Positions 53,655 to 64,000 of a DNA stretch of 64,000 bases are shown here, in pieces (the stretch's first letter is position 1; each line of letters opens with the position of its first letter). The notes beneath the pieces were generated by a model. That model was not told the origin of the DNA. It did not search any database and saw only the letters and a list, made by a program, of their open reading frames with translations. The position numbers were made by a program, and so were the translations under genes. This DNA comes from Orthonyx spaldingii (lineage: Eukaryota; Chordata; Aves; Passeriformes; Orthonychidae), in the NCBI GenBank assembly GCA_013397795.1, contig VZTJ01003851.1, forward strand, positions 1,044,324 to 1,108,323, in the 5' to 3' direction.

Positions 53655-56600
53655 AATAAGCATCCTGCATTAGTTCTCATTGAGTAGAACTGGACAAATT
53701 GGACAAATTGTGCCACCTTGGCTTAAACTGATGCTATCTTTTATTAAACTGAGACAGTGAAAATAATTTATCTGCACATGTGTGAGCTCTAATAGATTTA
53801 TTCAAGGTTTGACAGAGTTTTGGTGGTTTTTTTGCGTGGTTTGGGTATGGTTTGGCATTTTATGTGTTATTGGTCTGGGGCTTGCCCTTCTGCCGGATGC
53901 TGCTACCTCATAGGCATGATGAAGTAGCGCTCTTCTGTACAGAGCTCTGAGTTGGACCCTTATTAGTTACTCTGGGTTACATGGTTTGTGTTGATTTTAC
54001 TCTCCTGCAGGCTGCTCACACCTAGGCAGCTTGCTTGGGCTGGGGTGTTGGCCTTGCTCTTGGTGAATAGGATAAAGGGGGATGTAGGTGTCTGTCCATC
54101 TGTCCACACTGCTGTTATCAGAGTACCTGGGCTGGCAGGTTACTGCAAAGGCATCCTACAGTTATAGGCTGGCTGAGCTGCAGACACTTAAATGTGGATC
54201 CTCACCATGGAGTCAATGACACCCTGAACCTCCAGAAGGTTTAGCTACTCTGGATGTGGCTGCTCATATCCAGTACAATGCCTTCTTTTTTTTGCCAGTG
54301 ATCTGCCCCATAACTACTATGCAGACTTGTCTAGAAGAAAAATACAATTCACATAGTAATTTGTTTTTATTATCTTCCCTGTGTTATATATTTGTGGGGT
54401 CTGCTGATAGGTGTTCAGAACATATCATTTCCCAGCTACTTCAGAGAGTTAGAAGCTTGCAGTTGCAATAGCTCTGTTGCTTTTTGAAAGGGTCTTTCTA
54501 TGGTCCTCATAGAGGAGAGTGGAGTGTTTGGAGATGTGTTGCTCCTAAAGTATTGCCAGTACTTCTACACTAATAACCTACGGCTGCTGTAAGAGAAATT
54601 TTTTTTCTTAAGTACAGAAGAATAGCTTTTAGTTGCCAGCTCAGTTACAAATAATTGCCCAGAGCTTTCCAGCTGCTGTTAGAGCATGTACATCAGCAAT
54701 GTTCAGTAATGGGTGCTAAGTGGGAGGAGTGCCCACCCATAATCTCTACAAAGTATCTCACATGGCTTTTTGCAGTGTCTGTATCCAGAACTGACATAAC
54801 ATGTATGTATTTACATCAGCATTGACTCAGTCTGTGTTTTAAACCACAAAGCACACAGGCATGTTGAAATAAGGGCGGGCAGACGCCAGGTGAGGTTTTG
54901 TGAATCTTGCTTTTCTGAGAACAGCTTCCGAGAGTGTCACAAAACTATGGTAGAAACTAAGGATATGCAGCTGTCTTAAATCATTCCAGTCCTAACGACA
55001 CAAGTTAGGACACAGAAAGCACAGGTCACTACTGATTTCCAGAGAGTTCAAGGGAAGAGCAACTCAAACTGCTCTTTCTACACTTTGGTTATTGGAGAAT
55101 TTCTGATATCTAGCTGTCATCACTATTTGCACAAAGCATCTCTATTATCTTCAGCATACTCGGAGAAACAGCGGACCAAAAGGTAACAGGTCCTGGAAGC
55201 TTGTCTGTTCCTGCCTCTGTTTTTTGTGCAAATAAAATGCACTGTCACTTTGTAAAAGCCTTTTAAATCTTTTAAGGCTGCTCATGTGCTCCTTTCCCAT
55301 TCTCTCTCCTTTTTAATCTTCCTGATCAACTCCTCTAGCCTCTCTGCATAGGCCACAGCAGAGAAAAGACTTTAAAGCAGGTTGAGCAAGAAGTCATGGA
55401 TTGCAGAGTCTGCTTTGTCTAATCTGGAGGTAATTGAACTGAGGATTTGAGGGCTTGGGCTGTTCCTTCTGCTGGTAGTAACAATCCATGAAATCTGTTG
55501 ATAAATGAAGTGGTGTGTACCCCTTGTCCTCCCCATCGATTGTGGCTAGCCCAGCAGTAAAAACAGCATGAAGTTTCTCGTTTCTCCCTGAGCTTAGAAA
55601 GGAGAGACTGTGCATCAGCCTGTTGATTAATCACACGCAGTCATGTGATGAGAACTTCTCAGGGGATGGGAAATATTTGCTTTTAACAATCTTAAAATAG
55701 TCTCATTTCAAAGAACATTTCCTTGATTTTTTTTTTTCCTGATGTCAAGGATGCGTAAGTGCTTGCAGTATCAGTGTTTGTGTATTACAGTTTTGGTTTT
55801 AGTTGCCTGGTGTGGTCCTGGGCTTTTCAACTGAGAAGATCCCTGTTTACTTCAGTGCATCGTGGAGCAGACCAAGATAGTAGCAGGAAAGATTGTCTCC
55901 TGCTGAATCACAGCTTCACCTGTTGCAGGAGCTAGGAGGTGCCACATGAAAGAGGTGGGGAAATTTGTAGGAAGGAAAAGGCCAGAACCTGCTAGGCATC
56001 TGGGGAAGAGACTCCACTTAAGCACACTTCATTAAGAGAAGTGACTTATTTTGCTGCATAGCCATCTCATAAACTCTGGGATGACTGGAGAAGTGTCAAG
56101 TTAGTGCAACTGCAAAGGAAGTCAATGGTCTCATTGCTGTGGATGCACTGAATAATCAGGCCTTGGTTGTCTCAAACTGGGCACCTAAATAAAGAACACT
56201 TTTGAGTTTATCTTCTCTTTGTCTTGAAGTACCAATAATACTCCTGGTGTCTTAGGATACTATAAAAAAATGCATGCTTTGTGAGAGAAAACTCATGTGC
56301 TGAGCAGTGCAGGGACCCATAAGTGAACTAGTTGTGTTTCTGGAGCAAGCTGAGAAGAGTATTCTCTAAAAGGACAGTGAATGTCTAAAAGAAAAAAAAG
56401 TATTAAACATCCACATTGAATAAGCACCAGCCATTTTAGGAACCAAAGGGGAGATTGTGCTCTTATGGGAAACTTTCCGTGTGACCATGTAATTAAGAGC
56501 TGCATCACAGTGAAGTCATGGGCAAGCTGGGGGAGGGCAGGCAAATGCAAGCGGCACAACCAGTAACAGCTCTGGGAAGTCTGGTGTTCGTGTGCATAAC

Positions 56601-57849
56601 TTCATACACAGCCTTCATATTTTTGCCATGCAAACGTGGGTAATTGGTCGTTTAACACGAATCTGCACTGAGATCAGGGAGAGCGAAAGCTGAGACGTGG
56701 AGCTTTATGTTGTTCAGGTATGAAGCAGCACACTCAATAACCAGAGAGGTCTCACTATGAACTGGTGTTGCAAGTCAGCACATGTGAACCACACTAATTT
56801 GCTGTTGCCTGCAGTGCTTGTGGCAAAGATGACAAACCAGCCTTTGTGTGAGTGAGAAACCAGAGAGACACAATGCAGAATGGAAATTTGGTGCTGTTCG
56901 GACTGTAGGCGTTCACAGGCTCCTCATATCTCCCTTCCTGTGGGTGGGAGGGTGTTGTACACGTGTGTGTGTATGGGGAATGGTCTGAGCCACAGGCTGT
57001 CTTTCTGAGCACCCCAGTGGGTTAGGGACAGCGTGGTTTTTACTACAAGGAAGACTGGCACCCTGGAAGAGCTTACAAATTGGACTTCTGTTTTTCTAAT
57101 TACCTGCCTCTAGTTTGGGGTGGCCAAAGTGGTTTTGGTTTAGTTTGTGTTTTGGTTTTTTAAACAGTAATATTCAGTTCAGTCTGTACCATGCTAAGAG
57201 CTCTTCAGTTAAAGAATGTGAAGCAGCTCTTTAATGCATATATATGAAATCGTAGCGTCCTTTACAGGTAATACAAAGCAGAGTCAGAACATAAACAAGC
57301 GATCCCATGTCTGTCAGCACTGTTACTCTGTTTTATTTTAAACCTAATTATACTTGAAAGGTGTAGGGGAAATTGAGAACTTGACTTTTGGCACTTATCA
57401 GCACAATCTTAATTAACCATCAGTACCTCTTTTCATGCATTTCTGCAAGAGCACCAGTCCTATGATCTCACTTCCGTCATCCCATTTGACAGTTAATACT
57501 CTCAGGTTAATTTCTCTTAACTTTATAACATAGTTTATCTTCTGTTTAAAAATAAGAGGTAAAACGCTTCTGAAAGCTGTTTGGGCTCCTTGCATGTCAA
57601 AGGACAAACTCATCAAGCTGTCCTTTTCTGACTATCAGCAAGAGACTTCAAGGATATATATAAATCGCAGTAGTGTGGCAGTGGCGTGATAGGATATTAA
57701 GAAACGCACTTGTGCTGGTGAACGAGATTATAGGATGGACAGAAGACATTCAAGGACAAAACTACATACAAATTTTACTTGCTAAATGAGGTGTTTGTAA
57801 GTGAGCTCTTTGTTAAATGTGAACTGAATTTTTTTGTTTTTACTGACAG

Positions 57850-57889
57850 AGGGGAAGTAGAAGGCATTAAAACAGTCATTGAACAGCTG
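57850..57889 (+). CDS. Candidate 40-bp internal exon
   Basis: A good acceptor, with a T-rich tract and ACTGACAG ending at 57849, is followed by 40 open bases and then GTATGTG at 57890. In the frame with no stops across the region, the exon supplies one base to the preceding codon and then thirteen codons reading GEVEGIKTVIEQL, an amphipathic helix-like peptide. It lies on the strand inferred to be transcribed in this half. I do not recognise the protein. The exon is shorter than usual and the frame also stays open through the flanking intron, so chance cannot be excluded. Confidence 0.3.
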
Positions 57890-59089
57890 GTATGTGTCAA
57901 TCAGAAAAAAAATATGAATAGAACCAAAGGGTTATATTCTTTGTGGTTTTCAAAAATTTCTAGTTTTCAGTATTATAATGACTTTTACCTTGAATGTGAC
58001 AGGTATGACAAACTGTCAAAGTTATTGAAAGTTGTTGGGTTTTTCCTCTTCCTTTTTTTGTTTTGCTTTGTTTTGTTACTGCTACCTTGGTTTTTAAAAG
58101 GAAAAGGGAGAGGATGGTTACAGGAGGTCAGGGGTGAGGAGATCTTGTTTGGCGATTGACTTTTATTTGAAGAAAAGATATTTTTAAAGCCACAAAATAG
58201 CATTTGAGTCATATAATCCCTGGTGTGCTTGTATAAGCTATTTATGAATTATAATAAAAAAGAAAATCCTGAAAAGCCCATGGTCAGTAGTATTTGGACT
58301 CTTGATGAAACTCTTTAAGAAGTCTAAAGAAAATATCTTTTCTTTATGCAATCACGTCCTGTGCCCATTAACATTATTCTATGAGTAAAAGCTGGTTCAG
58401 TGCCTGTACTGCATGTCCCCAACACGAAGTTGATGACATTTTGAGAGAAGTGGGTAAACATTTATACTGCGCTCTGAGAAAAGGTTACCTGAAAGCCTTT
58501 TGATGGCGCTTGGATTTGCAATTTCAGTTTTGTTTCTTAAAACAGAAAAAAAACCCCAAACCAACCCCAGGACAGTTGTGTCTGTGAGAGATTTTCCTCC
58601 TTGGGCTTAATGGAGCAGATCATAAGTTTTATATATATATGTGTATAACAGGTGTTGTATCATTGCTTCTGTACTTAAATATGTGAATATTTATTTAAGA
58701 CTATATTCATATTTTTCAACATACTAATAGTGAGAGGTTTTGCAAAATGTGATGCTGCTTGTGGTTGTAACTTTGAGAAAAATCCATTTGTGTTTAATGG
58801 CACAACTTGCCAAAGTGTACACTTACTGAACTGAAAGGGACACATCCTGTGACTGGTTTCCTGTAAACTCCAGAGGGCAGAAGTATTTTCCACTGTCATT
58901 TTGTCTGTTGGTGTAAAATAGAGGCTATCTGCTGTGTTCCATTTCCTCTTCTCCCTCCATCTCTATTTCTTTCTGGGGAGAGGGGGAAATAAATTTTCTG
59001 TCTTGTGCAGATGTTAACGCTGCAGGGAGCTTCTCTCTCTCCAGCTGCAGGAAGCATTTCCCAAATGGGCTATACAGTCCTTTGTCCTT

Positions 59090-59158
59090 TTTTGTTTGGT
59101 TTTTTTTTCCTCTTTTTTTGTACTGTTTGTTTGTTTGATTGATTGATTGATTTTATTT
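59090..59158 (+). repeat. T-rich tract with GTTT and GATT tandem repeats
   Basis: T runs are followed by about three GTTT units (59124-59136) and four GATT units (59137-59152). It is a simple sequence repeat without coding content. Confidence 0.85.
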
Positions 59159-60411
59159 AAGATTGTTAGTGTTTTGTGCTGACAAATTTTACTACACACA
59201 AGAAGTATGTGCTTGTGGAAGAGTAATCATTTTGTGATTCATTTTGGAGGCGCTCATCTGTTTAAACAGCATATGAAGGAAAAATTATTCAATAAAAAAA
59301 ATTGTGAAATACAGCTCGAGTCCATTTGCCTCAGAGTCCAGGAAAGGTGCTTTTAAGCAAGCTTACAATAGTACATATTGTATTGCTGTGTGACCAAAGC
59401 ACCTGTGTCACAAAAACACTGTGAAAAGATGCTAGATGTCCATGGTATGGAGGGTTTCACTTCTTCAAGAACTGAAATTTTCTACCATCTATTTATTATG
59501 ACTGCTTGCATTCCACCTGTGGAGTGTGATGAAACCCAGACTTCAATCTTCTTGTGTCTCAGTACAATGAAAATCTTTCTTGCAAAACTCCCCTGAAGCC
59601 TACGAGAAGGAAGTGCCTTGTCTATATGATTTTCAAACACTTTTAAGGATCAGAAGGATTTTAAAAAGGGATTTTAGTTTATCTTTAAATGTTTTTCTTG
59701 CCCTCTCCCGCACCAATCCAGTGGCCTGCAATACCAATGTGCTCTTTCCACCTGCAGACAGAGCTGCAACCTAGGCTAGTTAGAGAGGTCAGGGAATGAA
59801 ACAGAATGAAAACCACATTGACTTACTTTGTGTTCAGGAATAAAGTGGTGTCAGTGGAACATTCAGGGGAGACACTGCTTGTGCTGTGTAGTCGTTGAAG
59901 AAAAAGTAGTATCTATCTACAAAGCGAGGGATCTTGGTGCCAGTCACAAGTCCTGAAATAACCAGTACTTGCAATTTCTAGTTCCACTTTATTCTTTTGG
60001 TGCTTACTTGCAATCAAATTGCATTTCAGTAGTATCTTTCCTGAACTTTAGAGCTAATGGAAAGCTCAAGTAGTAAATGAAAGCCTTCATACTGGTTAAT
60101 AAAGTGGACAATAAAGGGATTATGAACCCTCCTGTGAACCTGCTGAAGTCAGGAAATCAGTGGTGAGAAAGAAGGTGCTATTTCTTGCAAACAAAATAAG
60201 GTTTAAGTGGACTGGTATTATAGCCTTTGCAAGGAGCAAAGAAATTAAGATCCACTGAGAAAGACATATTAGAAATGGTGTATTTGCAATATTTCCCTTT
60301 CTGTGTTGCTTTCCTCCCCTCCTCAGTGGAGGCTGTTTATTTGTATGGAAATAAAACCTGTTTCTCTATCTGAGGTGGACCAATCTTGTCTGCCAGAACA
60401 TGGCTGCAGCC

Positions 60412-60414
<3 letters not shown>

Positions 60415-60442
<28 letters not shown>

Positions 60443-60494
60443 NNNNNNNNNNNNNNNNNNNNNTCTTTTTTTTTTTCTTTTTTTTCTTTTTTTG
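60415..60494 (+). repeat. T-rich tract containing a 21-N gap
   Basis: T28 (60415-60442) abuts 21 N (60443-60463), then further T runs broken by single C. The gap is evidently a failure to resolve the homopolymer, so the true repeat length is unknown. Two overlapping open frames across it are artefacts. Confidence 0.95.
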
Positions 60495-61288
60495 AAAGAA
60501 ACAACTCTAGTGGAGTGATGCTATTCCAAGGTAAAGGAGAAACAGGGGCAGGGTCCAGGTGGGCTGGATTTTTTGTTTGGGGTGTTTTTGATCATCCAGT
60601 GTGTGCTATAGGGAGCTGCTGGGGGCAGAACTGCCTGCAAGGGCTCTGAGACAGAGCGTGCAGGCAGCAGATCATAGACAAGGCTAGGAGTTTAAGCGGG
60701 CATCTGTCGGAACGTGGGTGAGGTGAGGAAGAGAATTTGGGTAGGGTTTTGTTGGCCTTTTGACTTTTGGATTTTTTTTTAATAAAGGTTGAGGAGATGT
60801 TCAAGGGTGGAGGTAGTAAATGTAGAAAGTACAGCCAGGACAGGAAAGCATCTACAGAAGGCAGAAACGGTAAAGCTAAAGCAAACAATGTAGCCTTGAA
60901 ATGAGCGAAAACCCACAGTCCTGTGTAATAAATAAGAGCGGGTTGAATCCAAGAAGTCAGATGAAGTTTTTTAAGAAAACTAGAGATGCTTTACATGCAC
61001 TGAACAGAAAGCTGCCTGGTTGTGTTATTATAAAATTTAGTAATATGCATTTTGGTATGTCAGGAAGTGCTTTTGCTTGGAATGTGGCAGGCCAGAGGTT
61101 TTTTTTTTGTTTAACTTGGTTTATTACTGAAGAATGGCATAATGGTTTTTGCATTGTCCCAGTCTAAGCATGGGGCTGGTGAGACAGAGGTAAAGATGCT
61201 GAAATACAGAAATGCTGAGTCAAGCTGAGGGCAGAACAGCTCAGAACAGCAGGTATGGAGGTGGCTGCAGGCAGAAGGAGGATACAAG

Positions 61289-61312
61289 GCCTTGGAGAGG
61301 GCCTTGGAGAGG
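61289..61312 (+). repeat. Perfect 12-bp tandem duplication
   Basis: The unit gccttggagagg occurs twice with no mismatch in a purine-rich context. Confidence 0.85.
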
Positions 61313-64000
61313 GAGGCAGATTAATGTCTTGTTTAATTTGTAAAAGTGTTTGGCAGCTTATTTCTACACATACCTTTGCTTTATCAAGCACATACATTGT
61401 GCTTGCAAGTTCATTGACAAATATGCTTGATTAAGAGAGCTAGGAGAGTTGGCAGCAGAAGTCTCCATTGGTGGGAGAAAAGAGGAGAATTTTTATTTGG
61501 AAGATGCAAATTGAATGGTACTGAGAGAAAAAGTTGCTGTACAAGGGATTTTTCTGGTGTCTGCCTGGGAGAGTAAAACTAAAAAATAAAAATAAAAAGT
61601 AAGAAGAAAGAGAAAGGCGCTTTGTTGAAGTGTGAGGGAAGAGATTTGGACAGTGAACAGATACTGAACTTCAGACCCACAAGTCAGATGAGACTTGCTC
61701 AAGCTGTTGTAGTTTTCCAGGACAAGTTATTGAAGAGAATGACAGGCAGGTGAAGTGCTGTCTGCTGGAGAGGGATGAGGATTCTCTGCATGCAGAGCAG
61801 GAGACAGTTTCTTTTCTCCTGCTAAGCACAACAGAACAGCTCTCCAGGCAATGGGAGGGAAGCTGGATTTTCTGGCGTTGTGGCTTATAGGGGCTGGGAA
61901 TCTGGTTAAACTAATAGGAGACACTCTTAGTGTTTCACAAGCTCAGTTTCATAAACCAACGGATGAGCTATTTTTGAAAAACCAGACCCCACTGCAGAAG
62001 GCAGACTCATCTCTCGCATCCATCTGAAGAGGAGAGGAGGCTTTGGCTTCCGAGAAAATTTTCTTACCACAGTGATGGTGGAGCTGTTGTGTAAGTCTCC
62101 CTTTGTGAGAGAGACAAAGTTACATCAAGGTGAAGAGCAGGTTATATTTCCCTGAACCAGAGCTGCAGGCCAGGTGCCATGGCATTTTACATATCACTTG
62201 GAATAGAAAAACACGGCAACCTCTCTGCCTGCTGGTCCATACATACACGTGGCAAAAAGTCAAAACACTTTTGCATAGTTTTAGCTAGCTTAGAGTGGGG
62301 GATGTATTGGTGTAGGGCTCTCATGTTTGTTCTCAATTGCTTCATAGTCTTTTCCTTGCTTAGATTAACATATGGAGGGAGTGGGGTTTTTTGGAAGGCT
62401 GTGGTCTACAGCAGAGGGGCGGGGCGGCAGTGAATAGTGTCAGGGAATGGGAGACAGCCGGAGATGGATTTAGCTGTACAAACACCCATCTGTCCTTCTG
62501 TAGGAAAACAGTGTAATGGCAGTAAAACATACTTTCCTTTAATCCATTCCTCTATGCCTTTATCTCAAGATAAACTGTAAAACTGAAAGTATCCAATAAA
62601 GGCATTGCATAAAGGGCAGCTATTGCTGTACCCTGGAGCGTGATGTGCAGCACAATAGGAAACTCTTCAGCAAACCTGAAAATCACAGTGAGGAAATAGG
62701 ACAAATGTTCAAAAATGCTCTTAATTAACTTGCATTATCAGTAACTGCACTGAGTTGGTCTCTCATTTAAATTTTCAATCTAGAGGTCCTTCTGACTGGA
62801 GTATTTCATCATTATTGCTGCAATTTAGCCTTTGCAATTGGGACATTTCAAAAGTGATGGCCTTTACTGTCTGAGGAAAAGCTGTTCCAAGTTCTGGCTT
62901 TTAAAGCTTAAAACTGATTCTGATATAAATGAGAAAAGCGTAGCTTTGCTATGAATCTTACTTTTTTTGTTTGAGGAAGTTGGGAGGTTTTCATATTTAT
63001 TTAGATACTGATGTTTTGAAATTTGCATGCAGTTCTTTGAAATTCCACCTTTTGTTGCCGTAAATGTCATTTTGGTTCTAAATGAAGAATAGTGAATACT
63101 TTTCCAGGAGTCTGGAGCTCAAGGATTAATGTGGTTGAACTAGTTAAATGTTAAATCTATTCAAAGTAAAACTGCACAGAGACTGCAAATGTTCTTGCAT
63201 GCAAGTAAATCCTTTTTATATTGAGTCTGGTTTGCTAAAGACATAACTGCTCTGCCAGCTTGTTCTGTACAGATAAGTTATGTATGTTATAGGCACTCTA
63301 TCTTAGGGTACTATATTTGCTGTTCCTATTAATGCTGAGCTGAGATTGCAGTTTAATTCTGCTTTTTAAAAATGGGAATCAGCCTTTTTGAATGGAAGAG
63401 AAGTTGCTGTAGCACACAGTATATTTTATACACAGACTTCATATCTCTGATGGCTAGAAAAGAAAGTTTCTCAAGAAAATTGCATGGACCATGATAAAAG
63501 TTTATATATTCTCTTGTCTCCTGCAAGTAAATATCTCTTCAGCCTTCATCTGATAAGAGTCCTCAATGAGCTTTGGTTGAACTTAGTTACATATATGAAA
63601 TGAAAGTATCAAACGTCCCAACACCATCGTTTTGTACAAGTAAATGCTGTTGAAACTTGTGCTTATCAAACAACTGAGAAGTGTTAATCCTTAAGTCCTT
63701 GATTTAGCAGACTGGCTATCCATTCCCTTATATCTAATTTTAAACAGGAAGATTTTGCAAAAGAGTAGTCAGAATGATGTTTTCATCTGACTTGGATATA
63801 CAAGCCCATGGATAAAGCACCGTGGAAGAGCCGCTTTGGAATTCCAAGTTCAAGTACTCACAAGTTGGGGAGTGAAAAGAATTTATGCTGGGACAAGTTT
63901 CAATGCCCTGTGTTCTGAGAATAAAAGATTCCTTTTTTTGCTCAGCTACATTCTTGGAAGTGACTGGGTTGTTTTGGCTGCAGCTCCTCAGAACACAGCC

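Larger units (their letters stand above)
47986..64000 (+). other. Probable plus-strand intron, mostly featureless
   Basis: G+T-rich on the plus strand, with several long T runs and microsatellites listed separately. Apart from the candidate 40-bp exon at 57850-57889, I found no acceptor, open frame and donor that combine into an exon, and no recognisable protein. A polypurine run lies at about 53478-53516, and short direct repeats lie near 53690 and 61232-61250. Confidence 0.5.

Noticed and set aside
57779..58159. The whole 126-codon plus-strand frame as a membrane protein
   Set aside because: Its hydrophobic part (Phe/Leu run near 58035-58095) comes from a T-rich tract. Only the 40-bp segment with splice sites is worth keeping.

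Overview
This window looks like vertebrate nuclear DNA, most likely from a bird (another sauropsid is possible). It is AT-rich, non-coding over almost its whole length, and has long gaps between CpG-rich patches. The only transposons I can recognise are two old, partial CR1 LINE fragments, with no Alu- or L1-like sequence. CR1 as the dominant repeat, plus a GC-rich promoter lost in an assembly gap, fits an avian draft assembly. I see no prokaryotic operon, CRISPR array, tRNA or rRNA. Nearly all the open frames are short chance frames.

Layout. 1-7679: gene-free. 7680-8060: small CpG island, with a consensus minus-strand splice donor about 200 bp to its right. 8061-20675: gene-free. 20676-21585: T/G-rich tract, A/C-rich tract and a plus-strand CR1 fragment. 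22017-22085: an exact T23-A23-T23 block, probably artificial. 27150-31390: a broken minus-strand coding remnant with one long exon and two or three shorter ones; the parent gene is not identified. 31391-37079: no gene seen. 37080-38240: strong CpG island interrupted by 871 N, the best promoter/first-exon candidate in the window. 38241-64000: probably long plus-strand intron, holding an antisense CR1 fragment (47700-47985), several microsatellites, a 21-N gap in a T run (60443-60463) and one possible 40-bp exon (57850-57889).

The CpG island appears to divide the window. In twelve spaced 60-base lines per side, I counted G+T at 412/720 right of the island and 352/720 left of it. The right-hand excess is what plus-strand transcription leaves in vertebrate introns. 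The left side is not clearly skewed. The simplest model is a gene whose promoter and first exon lie in or beside the N gap and whose long first intron fills the right half. A divergent minus-strand gene on the left is possible: there is a candidate ATG plus splice donor at 37096-37136. I cannot name either gene, and I found no convincing new biological system. The most informative items are the coding remnant at 27-31 kb and the promoter hidden by the gap.
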